The notes: a model not told the origin generated them from the sequence alone. A DNA stretch of 64,000 nt from an uncultured Oscillospiraceae bacterium (GCA_934589065.1 CAKTNN010000006.1:1-64000); one strand, 5' to 3'. Positions 16,516 to 25,380 are shown, counted from the first letter of the stretch. Numbers and translations: made by a program.

Positions 16516-17598
16516 ATGGAGGATTTTCAGTGCGGAACCCGGATTGCTGCGGGGGCCGGAGCGGTAAAGGTGCTGGGGGAATTTAAGGCCAGGCGGGTAT
16601 TTGTGGTGGCGGACCCCTTCTTTTACCGGAACGGCATGGCCCAAAGGGTGGCAGAGGAGACCGGGGCAGGGGAAAAAGAATTCTTTACCGACATTCAGCC
16701 GGATCCTACGGTGGAGCTGGCGGCGGCGGGGACGGCGAAGCTAAAGGCCTTTGGGCCGGACTTACTGGTGGCCCTGGGGGGCGGCAGCGCCATGGACTGC
16801 GCCAAGGCCATGGCCTATTTCAGCCAGGGGAGCTTTCCTCTGGCGGCGATTCCCACCACCTCCGGCTCCGGGTCTGAGGTGACGGATTTTGCGGTGCTGA
16901 CCCACGGAGATACCAAGTATCCCTTGGTCGATAAGCGGCTGCAGCCGGACCTGGCAATCCTGGACAGCGATTTTCTCCGGGAGCTGCCCCCCGGCCTCAT
17001 TGCCGACACGGGCTTTGATGTGCTGACCCACGCGGTGGAGGGCTTTACCGCTACGGGGGCAGGCACGTTTACGGATATTTATGCCCAGGAGGCTTTTCGG
17101 GTGGCCTATGGCTGCCTGCCCGCCTCCTTTGCCGGACGCAGCGATGTGCGGCTGAAGCTGCATATCGCCGCCACCATGGCGGGAATATCCTTTTCCAGGG
17201 CAGGGCTGGGGCTGTGCCATGCCATGTCCCACAGCCTGGGGGGAAGATTCCATGTCCCCCACGGAAGGCTGAATGCCATTTTGCTCCCTGCGGTAATCGG
17301 CAGCAATGCCATCGGCTGCCAGAAAAAGTATGCCATGCTTGCCAGAGCGGCGGGAATGAGCGGCAGTGCCGATGCCGTCGCGGTCAGGAATCTGCGCAAC
17401 GGTCTTGTGCGATTGCGCAGGGAGCTGAATCTGCCCCAAACCCTGACGGAGGCCGGGGTTGCCCCGGGAAAGGTGTGGAATGCCATGGAGGAGATTGTAA
17501 AGAGCGTTCTGGCAGACCCCTGCTGTAAAACCAATCCCGTGCCGGTGGAGGATTTTCAGGTGCGGCGGATTTTGGAGGAGGTGACGGGTCATATCTGA
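16516..17598 (+). CDS. eutG: Iron-dependent alcohol dehydrogenase of the ethanolamine operon (EutG-like)
   Basis: Reduces acetaldehyde to ethanol and regenerates NAD+ for EutE. The 360-aa protein has the group III alcohol dehydrogenase signature: LVALGGGSAMDCAKAM for NAD binding, PTTSGSGSEVTDFAVLT, and metal ligands in DTGFDVLTHAVEG and CHAMSHSLGGRFHVPHGRLNA. The assignment to eutG rather than pduQ rests on the eut neighbours. The ATG chosen has only a GA-rich stretch upstream (AAGAAAAGGCGG); a longer frame starting near 16237 runs through the ruvC promoter and is rejected. It is the first gene of the operon. No strong sigma-A promoter is evident upstream; a small hairpin (CCCAG/CTGGG, 16432-16447) is present. 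Confidence 0.85.
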   Translation: MEDFQCGTRIAAGAGAVKVLGEFKARRVFVVADPFFYRNGMAQRVAEETGAGEKEFFTDIQPDPTVELAAAGTAKLKAFGPDLLVALGGGSAMDCAKAMAYFSQGSFPLAAIPTTSGSGSEVTDFAVLTHGDTKYPLVDKRLQPDLAILDSDFLRELPPGLIADTGFDVLTHAVEGFTATGAGTFTDIYAQEAFRVAYGCLPASFAGRSDVRLKLHIAATMAGISFSRAGLGLCHAMSHSLGGRFHVPHGRLNAILLPAVIGSNAIGCQKKYAMLARAAGMSGSADAVAVRNLRNGLVRLRRELNLPQTLTEAGVAPGKVWNAMEEIVKSVLADPCCKTNPVPVEDFQVRRILEEVTGHI

Positions 17599-17602
17599 GC
17601 TT

Positions 17603-18931
17603 TTGAGCGTGGGTTTGGATGTGGGCACGACCTCCACCCAGCTGATCGTTTCCCGATTGACGGTTCAAAACCGGGCATCCTCCTTTGCGGTACCGGATAT
17701 GACCATTGCGGACAGGCAGGTGCTGTACGAAAGCCCGGTGCATTTTACCCCCTTGCTGGATGAAAGCCATGTAGATGGGGACAAGCTGCGGGAGCTGGTG
17801 CTCCGGGAGTATGCCGCCGCAGGAATCACCCGGGATCGGGTGGATACCGGGGCAGTGATCGTCACGGGAGAAACCAGCCGGAAGGAAAATGCCCGGGCGG
17901 TAACGCAGGCCCTTTCGGATATCGCAGGAGACTTTGTGGTTGCCACCGCCGGCCCGGATTTGGAAAGCATCCTGGCGGCCCGGGGTTCCGGCGCGGTGGA
18001 CTACAGCGAAAAAACCGGGAAAACCCTGCTGCATTTTGACATCGGCGGCGGCACTGCCAACCTTGCCCTCATTGAAAAGGGAAAAATCACCGCAACGGGG
18101 TGCCTGAATGTGGGAGGACGCCTGGTAAAATTCCGGGAGGATGGAAGCATTTCCTATATTTCCCCGGTGCTAAGGGGGCTGTGGCAGGGAGAAGACGTGG
18201 AGGCGCTTTGCCACCGCCTGGCAAAGACTTTGCAGGCCGCAGCCGGGCTGGGGGAGGACCCCTGGCTGGAGAAACTGACCACCTCCGGTACGGCTTCCCT
18301 GCCCCTCAATAGGCCCGGAATGTCCGTTATCCCCTCCTTTTCCGGCGGCGTGGCGGACTGTATCCCCAATGCGTATCCCCCAAGGGCGTTCGGCGATATC
18401 GGCCCCACCCTTGGAAAATGTATCCGGGAGAGTAGGCTCTGTTCCGGGGAATACTACCTGGGGAAGCAAACCATCCGGGCAACGGTGATCGGGGCAGGCT
18501 GCCACAGCGCCATGCTCTCCGGCAGTACGGTATACAGCCAGAATGTTGCGTTTCCGCTGAAAAACCTCAGGGTGGTGCAGGTGGATGCCCGGGAGCAGGA
18601 AAACCTTTCCGGTGCGCTGCCGGAAAAGATTCGCGGACAGGAAGGGGCTTGGGTGCTGGCTCTGCCGGGATACAAAGCGCCGGACTATTCCTGCGTCTCC
18701 CGTTTGGCAGAGGAAATTGGGAATGCCCTGGGTGGAAGCCCCATGCTTATCTGCCTGGAAGCGGACATGGCCCAGGCCCTGGGCCATGCTCTGGCTCTGC
18801 GGGCGGGAAGAAATGCCCCAATTCTCTGCATCGATCGGGTACATTTGCCCGAGGAAAGCTACCTGGATGTAGGCGCCCCGGTGGGGCCTGCCTTTCCGGT
18901 GGTGGTAAAGACCCTGGTTTTCGGGGCGTGA
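17603..18931 (+). CDS. eutA: Ethanolamine ammonia-lyase reactivating factor EutA
   Basis: Chaperone-like ATPase that swaps damaged cobalamin out of EutBC. The ASKHA fold is shown by VGLDVGTTSTQLIVS at the N terminus, LHFDIGGGTANLALIEKG (phosphate 2 motif) and the C-terminal CLEADMAQALGHAL. The length of about 442 aa is typical for the family. The start is uncertain: the listed TTG has no ribosome site at proper spacing, whereas AGGAGGTGA ends 8 nt before an in-frame ATA at 17591, which would add ISEL ahead of LSVGLDVG, the form the family usually has. It follows the alcohol dehydrogenase without a gap. Confidence 0.9.
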   Translation: MSVGLDVGTTSTQLIVSRLTVQNRASSFAVPDMTIADRQVLYESPVHFTPLLDESHVDGDKLRELVLREYAAAGITRDRVDTGAVIVTGETSRKENARAVTQALSDIAGDFVVATAGPDLESILAARGSGAVDYSEKTGKTLLHFDIGGGTANLALIEKGKITATGCLNVGGRLVKFREDGSISYISPVLRGLWQGEDVEALCHRLAKTLQAAAGLGEDPWLEKLTTSGTASLPLNRPGMSVIPSFSGGVADCIPNAYPPRAFGDIGPTLGKCIRESRLCSGEYYLGKQTIRATVIGAGCHSAMLSGSTVYSQNVAFPLKNLRVVQVDAREQENLSGALPEKIRGQEGAWVLALPGYKAPDYSCVSRLAEEIGNALGGSPMLICLEADMAQALGHALALRAGRNAPILCIDRVHLPEESYLDVGAPVGPAFPVVVKTLVFGA

Positions 18932-18946
18932 AGAAAGGATGAAACC

Positions 18947-19855
18947 ATGAATAAGCAGGAATTAACCGCCATGGTGGCGGAAATCCTGGCGGGGATGTCC
19001 CCGGAGCAGCCCCAGGTAAAGGGGGAGCATCCGGCAAGCTGCCCGGGGCCCCGGAGGGAACAGACGGACTGTGCCCCCGGAGACTTTGTGCCGGATGTGA
19101 CAAAGCTGAATCTGCGCAAGCTCTATCTGACGGAGAATCCCCAGAACCGGGAGCGCTTTGCCGCCATGAAGCAGAAAACTCCGGCCCGCCTGGGCTGCGG
19201 CAAGGCCGGGGCCCGATACAAAACACTGACCATGCTCCGTTTCCGGGCAGACCACGCCGCCGCTCAGGATACGGTATTCAGCCAGGTGCCGGAGGACTTT
19301 GCCGAGAAAAACGGGATGCTTGCCGTGCAGACCCGGTGCCAGAGCAAAGACCAGTATCTGACGCGCCCGGATTTGGGCCGGAGCTTTGACGAAAAGAACC
19401 GGGAAATTCTCCGCACCCGGCTGCCTCAAAAGCCCAGGGTGCAGCTGGTGGTGGGGGATGGCCTTTCCTCTGCGGCAATCCTTGCCAATGCGCCGGACTG
19501 CCTGGCTGCCATCCGGGACGGGCTGAAGCTTCGGGGCATTGACCCCGGAAAAACCGTGTTTGTCCGCTATTGCCGGGTGGGGGCGGGAGACGCCATCGGG
19601 GATGTGACCGGCGCGGAGGTCGTGTGTATGCTGGTGGGGGAACGTCCCGGATTGGTGACGGACAAGAGTATGTCCTGCTATATCACCTATGGGGCCCACA
19701 CCGGCGTGCTGGAATCCTGCCGGACGGTGGTCAGCAATATCCACGCCCAGGGAACCCCTGCGGTGGAGGCAGGGGCCCATATTGCAGGACTGCTGGAAAC
19801 CATTTTGAAGAAAAAGGTTTCCGGCGTGGCCCTCTACGGGGAGGAAGGCGCATGA
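18947..19855 (+). CDS. eutC: Ethanolamine ammonia-lyase small subunit EutC
   Basis: Small subunit of the adenosylcobalamin-dependent lyase that converts ethanolamine to acetaldehyde and ammonia. The 302-aa protein matches EutC throughout (TPARLGCGKAGARYKTLTMLRFRADHAAAQDTVF, VGDGLSSAAI, ITYGAHTGVLESCRTVVSNIHAQGTPAVEAG). The first 16 residues (NKQELTAMVAEILAGM) form a short amphipathic helix followed by a P/E/G-rich linker, the layout of a microcompartment-targeting peptide. Unusually it is not next to eutB: eutL, eutM and eutT lie between. Its stop overlaps the eutL start (ATGA). Confidence 0.95.
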   Translation: MNKQELTAMVAEILAGMSPEQPQVKGEHPASCPGPRREQTDCAPGDFVPDVTKLNLRKLYLTENPQNRERFAAMKQKTPARLGCGKAGARYKTLTMLRFRADHAAAQDTVFSQVPEDFAEKNGMLAVQTRCQSKDQYLTRPDLGRSFDEKNREILRTRLPQKPRVQLVVGDGLSSAAILANAPDCLAAIRDGLKLRGIDPGKTVFVRYCRVGAGDAIGDVTGAEVVCMLVGERPGLVTDKSMSCYITYGAHTGVLESCRTVVSNIHAQGTPAVEAGAHIAGLLETILKKKVSGVALYGEEGA

Positions 19856-20469
19856 TTCCCGTTAAGGTTCTGGCGGTGCGGTATCTCCCCAATGCCAGCC
19901 CGGCGCTGCTGGAAAAGCTGCAAACGGACTGCCCAAGCCTTGCCATTCTTACCACGGACTGTGACGATGCCACCTATATCGCCCTGGATGAGGCAACCAA
20001 GGCGGCCCGGGCCAAGGTGGTCTTTGCCAGAAGCTTTTATGCAGGGGCAGCCAATGCATCTCAGCCATACGCGGGAGAGGTGATCGGTATTCTGGGGGCG
20101 GAGACACCGCCGGATGCCGTGAGCGCTATGGATGCGGCCCTGAATGAGCTGGAGCGGGTGGGATTTGAAGCGTATCGGGGAGTCAGCTTTCTGGCCCATA
20201 CCGTCAGCAGTGCCGGTTCTTTTCTGGCAGAGGAGGCAGGCGTCCCCATAGGAAGCGCCCTTGCCTACCTGATTGCACCGCCTCTGGAAAGCATTGTGGG
20301 GCTGGATGCAGCCATGAAGGCGGCAGATGTGCGGCTGTGCAAATTCTACGACCCGCCTACCCAGACAAACTTCGGCGGCGGGCTTTTAACGGGCAGCCAG
20401 TCGGCCTGCAATGCCGCCTGCCAGGCTTTCCGGGAGGCCGTTATGGAAGTGGCAAATCAACCAAGATGA
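19852..20469 (+). CDS. eutL: Microcompartment shell protein EutL (tandem BMC, trimer type)
   Basis: Shell protein of 205 aa built from two permuted BMC folds, forming gated trimeric tiles. Typical EutL segments: [48 protein letters not shown], and [27 protein letters not shown] followed by [23 protein letters not shown]. The start ATG overlaps the eutC stop, so translation is coupled; GGGGAGGAAGG lies just upstream. The length is close to that of enterobacterial EutL (about 219 aa). Confidence 0.95.
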   Translation: MIPVKVLAVRYLPNASPALLEKLQTDCPSLAILTTDCDDATYIALDEATKAARAKVVFARSFYAGAANASQPYAGEVIGILGAETPPDAVSAMDAALNELERVGFEAYRGVSFLAHTVSSAGSFLAEEAGVPIGSALAYLIAPPLESIVGLDAAMKAADVRLCKFYDPPTQTNFGGGLLTGSQSACNAACQAFREAVMEVANQPR

Positions 20470-20497
20470 TTTTTGCATGATGAAAGGAAGTAACATT

Positions 20498-20803
20498 ATG
20501 GATACCAATTCTCTGGGAATGATCGAAACGAAGGGCCTGGTAGGGGCCATTGAAGCGGCGGATGCCATGGTCAAGTCTGCCAATGTGCAGCTGGTGGGCA
20601 AGGAGCAGGTAGGCGGCGGCCTGGTTACCGTGATGGTGCGCGGGGATGTGGGGGCCGTAAAGGCCGCCACCGATGCCGGGGCTGCCGCAGCGGAAAAGGT
20701 GGGAGAGCTGATTTCCGTCCACGTAATTGCCCGCCCCCATGTGGAGGTGGACAATATCCTGCCCAAGGCCCGCACCTCCGGTACTGCCGCTCAGGGAAAA
20801 TAA
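20498..20803 (+). CDS. eutM: Microcompartment hexameric shell protein (EutM/PduA type)
   Basis: Single-BMC-domain shell tile of 101 aa: [76 protein letters not shown]. This is the main facet protein of the compartment. The ATG at 20498 has GAAAGGAAG 8 nt upstream; an earlier in-frame ATG lacks one. No EutK or EutS gene is in the cluster, so this may be the only hexamer former. The C-terminal tail ([18 protein letters not shown]) is a flexible extension. Confidence 0.95.
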   Translation: MDTNSLGMIETKGLVGAIEAADAMVKSANVQLVGKEQVGGGLVTVMVRGDVGAVKAATDAGAAAAEKVGELISVHVIARPHVEVDNILPKARTSGTAAQGK

Positions 20804-20806
20804 GGG

Positions 20807-21469
20807 ATGCTCTATACCCTGGAAAATGTCCGGGCCAACATCCGAACCCGGCAGGGCGGGCGGGTCTTCTTTCTGGGGCAGGAAGACACCCTGACAAGCG
20901 CTGCCCGGGACTACCTGAATGGGGAGCGGATCCCCATCCTGCCGGCGTCCCAGGCGAAAATTACCCGTTACCGGGGCCTGGACGGCTGCTATTACGAAGA
21001 AAAGCCGGAACACATGACCCAGCTTACCGGGGAAATTCTGGTTCCGAAGACCCATCCGCGGATTCTCTTTCGGGGCAAATTGGATGCGTTGCAGAGTGAA
21101 CTCATCCTTCTTGCCCTGGAGGAGCCGGGCCTTGGAAAGGAGTGCGGGGAAATGCTGGAATTTGTCCGGCAGATTCTGAAAAGCGAGGTGCTGGAAGAGC
21201 CCTTTCGGGAGGAAAAGCTTCTGGGGCTGACGCTGGACGAGATCCGCGTTTTCAGTCAGCAGCCCCAAAAATATTTGGGAAAGCCCCATTTTATGCCGGG
21301 GCCCCAGCATGGGCTGACCGTTGCACGGCTGAATGCGCTGCGAACCCAGGTGCGCCAGACAGAGCTGGCGGCGGCCCAGGCTTTTCCGGAACAGCGGCAG
21401 GACATTGTCCGGGGCCTGAACCGGCTCAGCAGCGCGGTGTATGTGCTCATGCTCAAATGCCAACATTAG
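20807..21469 (+). CDS. eutT: Corrinoid adenosyltransferase EutT-like
   Basis: Predicted to make adenosylcobalamin for EutBC. The 220-aa protein matches enterobacterial EutT in order: an N-terminal LTSAARDYLNGERIPI segment (compare LTPSARELL), QLTGEILVPKTHPRILFRGKLDALQSELIL, a segment resembling SHQPLRYL (QQPQKYLGKPHFMPGPQHG), RLNALRTQVRQTELAAAQAF and DIVRGLNRLSSAVYVLML. The HX11CCXXC metal-binding motif of the Salmonella enzyme is missing: the matching region has only one Cys (DGCYYEEKPEH). It may be a metal-independent variant. It starts 3 nt after eutM and precedes eutB. Confidence 0.8.
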   Translation: MLYTLENVRANIRTRQGGRVFFLGQEDTLTSAARDYLNGERIPILPASQAKITRYRGLDGCYYEEKPEHMTQLTGEILVPKTHPRILFRGKLDALQSELILLALEEPGLGKECGEMLEFVRQILKSEVLEEPFREEKLLGLTLDEIRVFSQQPQKYLGKPHFMPGPQHGLTVARLNALRTQVRQTELAAAQAFPEQRQDIVRGLNRLSSAVYVLMLKCQH

Positions 21470-21498
21470 GCCCCCTAGGGCCGGGAGGAAGGACTGCT

Positions 21499-22863
21499 AT
21501 GAAACTCAAGACCACCCTATTGGGGAAAACATACCAATTTCGGGACTTAAAACAGGTGCTTGCCAAGGCAAACGAAGAGAAAACCGGCGACCTCCTGGCA
21601 GGTCTGGGGGCGGAAAGCGCCCAGGAGCGGGTGGCTGCCAAGGTGGTGCTGGCTGGGGTGACCCTGGAGCAGCTGCGGGAAAACCCGGCGGTTCCTTATG
21701 AATCGGACGAGGTGACCCGGATTATCCAGGACGACCTGAATATCCCCCAGTATGAAAAAATCAAGAGCTGGACAGTGTCTCAGCTTCGGGAGTATATCCT
21801 GGATGAAAATACCACAGGGGCGGATATCTCCGTCCTCAGCCGGGGACTGACGGCGGAGATGGTGGCGGCGGTATGCAAGCTCATGGGAAACCTGGACCTC
21901 ATTTACGCCGCCAACAAAATCACTGTTACGGCCCACTGCAATACCACCATCGGCCTGCCCGGAACGCTGAGCTGCCGCCTGCAGCCCAACCACACCACCG
22001 ATGACCCGGAGGGCATTACGGCCTCTACCCTGGAAGGGCTGAGCTTCGGGGCGGGGGACGCGGTGATCGGCCTGAATCCCGTGACGGATTCCCCGGAGCA
22101 GGCAGGGAAAATCCTGCGCAGATTCCAGGAAATTAAAGAGCACTGGAATATTCCCACCCAAATCTGCGTACTGGCCCATGTGACCACCCAGATGAAGGCG
22201 GTGGAAAAGGGCGCGCCCTGTGACCTGATTTTTCAGTCCATTGCCGGAAGCCAGAAGGGAAACGAGGCCTTTGGCTTTACCGCGAAGACCCTGGAGGAGG
22301 CACGGGCCCTGATGCTCCAGCGGGGCACGGCAGAAGGGCCTAACGTTTTGTATTTTGAAACGGGGCAGGGGTCGGAGCTGTCCAGCTCTGCCCATTTTGA
22401 TACCGACCAGGTGACCATGGAGGCCAGGTGCTACGGCTTTGCCAAGCGCTATAGACCCTTCCTGGTAAACACCGTGGTGGGCTTTATCGGCCCGGAGTAT
22501 CTCTACGATGCCCGCCAGGTCACCCGGGCGGGGCTTGAGGACCATTTTATGGGCAAGCTGACGGGAATCAGCATGGGCTGTGACTGCTGCTATACCAACC
22601 ACATGAAGGCAGACCAGAACGATATTGAAAATCTGGCCTCCCTTCTGACCCTGGCTGGGTGCAACTATTTTATGGGCATCCCCCATGGGGACGATATTAT
22701 GCTGAATTATCAGACCACCGGTTTCCGGGAAACTGCGGCACTGCGGGAGATTACCGGAAAGACTGCCATCCCGGAATTCCAGCGCTGGCTGGAAAAAATG
22801 GGCTTTGTGGAAAACGGTCACCTGACGGCAAAAGCCGGGGACGGCTCGTGCCTGCTGTATTGA
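21499..22863 (+). CDS. eutB: Ethanolamine ammonia-lyase large subunit EutB
   Basis: Catalytic TIM-barrel subunit of the B12 radical lyase; 454 aa, nearly the exact family length. Recognised by KLKTTLLGKTYQFRDLKQVLAKANEEKTGD, NTTIGLPGTLSCRLQPNHTTDDPEGI, GLSFGAGDAVIGLNPVTDS, FQSIAGSQKGNEAFGF and ISMGCDCCYTNHMKADQNDIE. The active-site and substrate-binding stretches look intact. GGGAGGAAGGA precedes the ATG by about 8 nt. In most eut operons eutB directly precedes eutC; here it follows eutT and precedes eutE. Confidence 0.97.
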   Translation: MKLKTTLLGKTYQFRDLKQVLAKANEEKTGDLLAGLGAESAQERVAAKVVLAGVTLEQLRENPAVPYESDEVTRIIQDDLNIPQYEKIKSWTVSQLREYILDENTTGADISVLSRGLTAEMVAAVCKLMGNLDLIYAANKITVTAHCNTTIGLPGTLSCRLQPNHTTDDPEGITASTLEGLSFGAGDAVIGLNPVTDSPEQAGKILRRFQEIKEHWNIPTQICVLAHVTTQMKAVEKGAPCDLIFQSIAGSQKGNEAFGFTAKTLEEARALMLQRGTAEGPNVLYFETGQGSELSSSAHFDTDQVTMEARCYGFAKRYRPFLVNTVVGFIGPEYLYDARQVTRAGLEDHFMGKLTGISMGCDCCYTNHMKADQNDIENLASLLTLAGCNYFMGIPHGDDIMLNYQTTGFRETAALREITGKTAIPEFQRWLEKMGFVENGHLTAKAGDGSCLLY

Positions 22864-22889
22864 GGAAATCGGAAGGGAAGGAGAAAACC

Positions 22890-24320
22890 ATGATGGAATT
22901 GGATGAAGACCTTCTGGCCCGGCAGGAGGCCAGGGATTTGTGCCGCCGGGCAGGCAAAGCCCAGTCGGTGCTGGAAACCCTGCCCCAGGAAAAGCTGGAT
23001 GCCATTGTAAAGGCTATGGCGGCAGCCTTTGAGCCGGAGTGCGCCGCCTTGGCAAAACTGGCGGTGGAGGAGACGGGCTTCGGAAATACCCAGGATAAAA
23101 CGGAAAAGAATCTGTTTGCCTGCCGGAAGGTTTTGCAGGCCATAGCCCCCATGAAAACCGTGGGCATTCTCAAGGAGGATGCCGAAAAACGGCTGTGGGA
23201 AATCGGTGTGCCGGTGGGGGTGATTGGGGCCATTGTGCCCAGCACCAATCCCACTTCCACCGTGTGCTACAAGGCGCTGATTGCCCTGAAGGCCGGCTGC
23301 GCCATTGTATTTTCGCCCCACCCGAAGGCGGCTCAGTGCACCCGCAGGGCGGCGGAGATTCTCGCCCGGGCGGCCCAGGCGGCAGGGGCGCCGGATGGGG
23401 CGATCGGCTGCCTGACGAAAAACAAAATGGCGGGAACTCAGGAGCTGATGTCCGCACCGGAGGTGCGCCTATTGCTGGCAACCGGCGGCCCGGGTATGGT
23501 TCGGGCGGCCTATTCCTCCGGCAAGCCTGCCATTGGGGTAGGGGCAGGCAATGGCCCTGCCTATATCCACTCTACGGCGGACGTCAGCAGGGCCATTGGG
23601 GATATTGTACGCTCCAAGACCTTTGACAACGGTACGGTCTGTGCCTCCGAGCAGAGCGTCATTGTGGAAAAAAGCATGGAAAAAGCGGTGCTTTCCGAGG
23701 CAGAAAGGCAGGGCATTTACCTGATGCCCAAGGAGCAGGCAGGGGCCCTTGCCAGGCTTTTGTTTCAGCCCAACGGGAAGCTGAATCCCCAGGTGGTGGG
23801 GAAAACCGCCATTTATCTTGCGGAAAAGGCGGGCTTTTCCGTGCCGAAGGATACCAAGGTATTGATGGCGCGGGAACAGGAGGCCGGGCCCACCCGGCCC
23901 TATTCCATGGAAAAGCTGTGTCCGGTGCTGGCCTTTTTTGTTATGGACAGCGAGGATGAGGTGCTTGCCAAGGCTGTGGAGGTGCTGCGTCACGAGGGCA
24001 GCGGGCACACCTTTGCCATGCACGCCCGGGACGGGGAGGCGATCCGGCGGTTTGCAAAGTGCATTCCCGTGTCTCGCTTCCTGGTCAATGCCCCGGCAGC
24101 TCTGGGAGGAATCGGAGCGGAAAGTGCCCTTTTCCCCGCCCTGACCCTGGGCTGCGGCGCAGTGGGCGGCAGCAGCTCTTCCAATAATATTTCGCCCCTG
24201 GATCTCATCAACATTCGCCGGGTGGCCTGGGGAAATGGGGATACGCCCCAGGTTTTGCAAGCTCCTGACAGTGAACTGGTGGAACTGCTGACCCAGAAGA
24301 TATTGGAACGATTGGGGTGA
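22890..24320 (+). CDS. eutE: CoA-acylating acetaldehyde dehydrogenase EutE
   Basis: Converts acetaldehyde, NAD+ and CoA to acetyl-CoA inside the compartment. The 476-aa aldehyde dehydrogenase shows IGAIVPSTNPTSTVCYKALIALKAGCAIVFSPHPKA, LLATGGPGMVRAAYSSGKPAIGVGAGNGPAY and the catalytic Cys in FDNGTVCASEQSVIV. The C terminus has LGCGAVGGSSSSNNISPLDLINIRRVA, as in EutE/PduP. The N terminus runs straight into the catalytic fold (DEDLLARQEARDLCRRAGKAQ), so the separate targeting helix found in many EutE/PduP proteins is short or missing. GAAGGGAAGGAG precedes the ATG. Confidence 0.95.
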   Translation: MMELDEDLLARQEARDLCRRAGKAQSVLETLPQEKLDAIVKAMAAAFEPECAALAKLAVEETGFGNTQDKTEKNLFACRKVLQAIAPMKTVGILKEDAEKRLWEIGVPVGVIGAIVPSTNPTSTVCYKALIALKAGCAIVFSPHPKAAQCTRRAAEILARAAQAAGAPDGAIGCLTKNKMAGTQELMSAPEVRLLLATGGPGMVRAAYSSGKPAIGVGAGNGPAYIHSTADVSRAIGDIVRSKTFDNGTVCASEQSVIVEKSMEKAVLSEAERQGIYLMPKEQAGALARLLFQPNGKLNPQVVGKTAIYLAEKAGFSVPKDTKVLMAREQEAGPTRPYSMEKLCPVLAFFVMDSEDEVLAKAVEVLRHEGSGHTFAMHARDGEAIRRFAKCIPVSRFLVNAPAALGGIGAESALFPALTLGCGAVGGSSSSNNISPLDLINIRRVAWGNGDTPQVLQAPDSELVELLTQKILERLG

Positions 24321-24388
24321 CAAATCAGAAGATGTGCCCCGTTTATGCACCTTTTGGGACGATTTTGCCCACTTGAGGAGGAAGAAAC

Positions 24389-24988
24389 ATGGATGTAAGC
24401 AAGCTGACAGACGCTGTTTGCAGTCAGCTTTTTATAGAGCTGGAAGCCTCCGGGCGGCATGTGCATTTAACAAAGGAGCAGGCCCAAACGCTCTTTGGGC
24501 ACGGCTTAACACCGGAGCGCCTCTTGAGCCAGCCGGGGCAGTTTCTGGCCCGGGAGCGGGCGACTGTCCGGGGGCCCAAGGGAGAATTCCGGGATGTAGC
24601 GGTGCTGGGGCCGGAACGGAAGGAGGCCCAGGTGGAAATATCCATGACGGATGCACGCGCCTTGGGCATTCCGGCCCCGGTCCGGCTCTCCGGGAAGGTA
24701 GCCGATACGCCCGGCGCGGTGCTCTCCGGGCCCCTGGGGAAAGTGCAGCTGAATCAGGGCGTGATCGTTGCCAAACGGCACATTCACCTGACACCGGAAT
24801 CCGCCGCAAATTTTGGTGTGGAGGACGGACAGGCGGTAAAGCTCAAAACCTTTACCCGGCGGCCTTTGATTTTTGAAGATGTGGTGGTGCGGGTCAGCGA
24901 TCAATTCGCCCCCTATGCGCACCTGGACTATGACGAGGCCAATGCCTGCGGCTTTCAAAAGGGAGACTTGGGGAGGATATTGCCATGA
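24389..24988 (+). CDS. pduL: Microcompartment phosphotransacylase PduL-like
   Basis: Converts acetyl-CoA and phosphate to acetyl phosphate and recycles CoA; here it takes the place of EutD. The 199-aa protein has two zinc-binding half-motifs, SGRHVHL and AKRHIHL, characteristic of PduL, plus the repeated beta-barrel segments (RERATVRGPKGEFRDVAVLGPERKEAQVEIS). The first 16 residues (MDVSKLTDAVCSQLFI) form an amphipathic helix that looks like an encapsulation peptide. GAGGAGGAAG lies 6-8 nt upstream. The stop overlaps the start of the next gene (ATGA). Confidence 0.93.
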   Translation: MDVSKLTDAVCSQLFIELEASGRHVHLTKEQAQTLFGHGLTPERLLSQPGQFLARERATVRGPKGEFRDVAVLGPERKEAQVEISMTDARALGIPAPVRLSGKVADTPGAVLSGPLGKVQLNQGVIVAKRHIHLTPESAANFGVEDGQAVKLKTFTRRPLIFEDVVVRVSDQFAPYAHLDYDEANACGFQKGDLGRILP

Positions 24989-25380
24989 CGGCGCTGCTGA
25001 TCGGAAAAGAGCCTGGGGCGGCCCTGGGCTATACCTATGTCCGGGAGCCGCCCTACGATGCGGTGGTTATCGGCTCTTTAAGCCTGGGGGAGCTGCTGCG
25101 GTTTCGGGAGGAACGGGTGCTGAGCGCCCTGGCCCAGGGAAAAACGGTATATCTTTACACCCCGGGGCTGCCTCAGAGTGAAAAGAACCGGGCGCTCTCC
25201 GGCAGCCTGACGGCGGCCCAACGGGAGCTGAAAAACTGGGGCGTGCTTTTTACCGACGGTGGCAGAAAACGGCTCATCACCGCCGAGGAAGCCCGGGCCA
25301 TGCGGGCCCAGGGCAAGCGCCCCACATCGGCATCCGTGCTGACGCCGCTGGCAAAGGAAATATTGGAGGGATCGGATTGA
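24985..25380 (+). CDS. Uncharacterised microcompartment-operon protein
   Basis: I do not recognise a full-length family. The 131-aa product has an N-terminal alpha/beta part (TALLIGKEPGAALGYTYV, YDAVVIGSLSLGELLRF, GKTVYLYTPGLPQ) resembling a small Rossmann or flavodoxin-like fold. Its last 40 residues (KRLITAEEARAMRAQGKRPTSASVLTPLAKEIL) closely resemble the extreme N terminus of EutQ (KKLITANDIRAAHARGE...ITPEAREV), a segment shared by several microcompartment proteins. It overlaps both neighbours (ATGA with pduL, TTGA with eutN), so it is clearly part of the operon. A scaffold, cargo-tethering or cofactor role is conceivable but unproven. Confidence 0.7.
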   Translation: MTALLIGKEPGAALGYTYVREPPYDAVVIGSLSLGELLRFREERVLSALAQGKTVYLYTPGLPQSEKNRALSGSLTAAQRELKNWGVLFTDGGRKRLITAEEARAMRAQGKRPTSASVLTPLAKEILEGSD

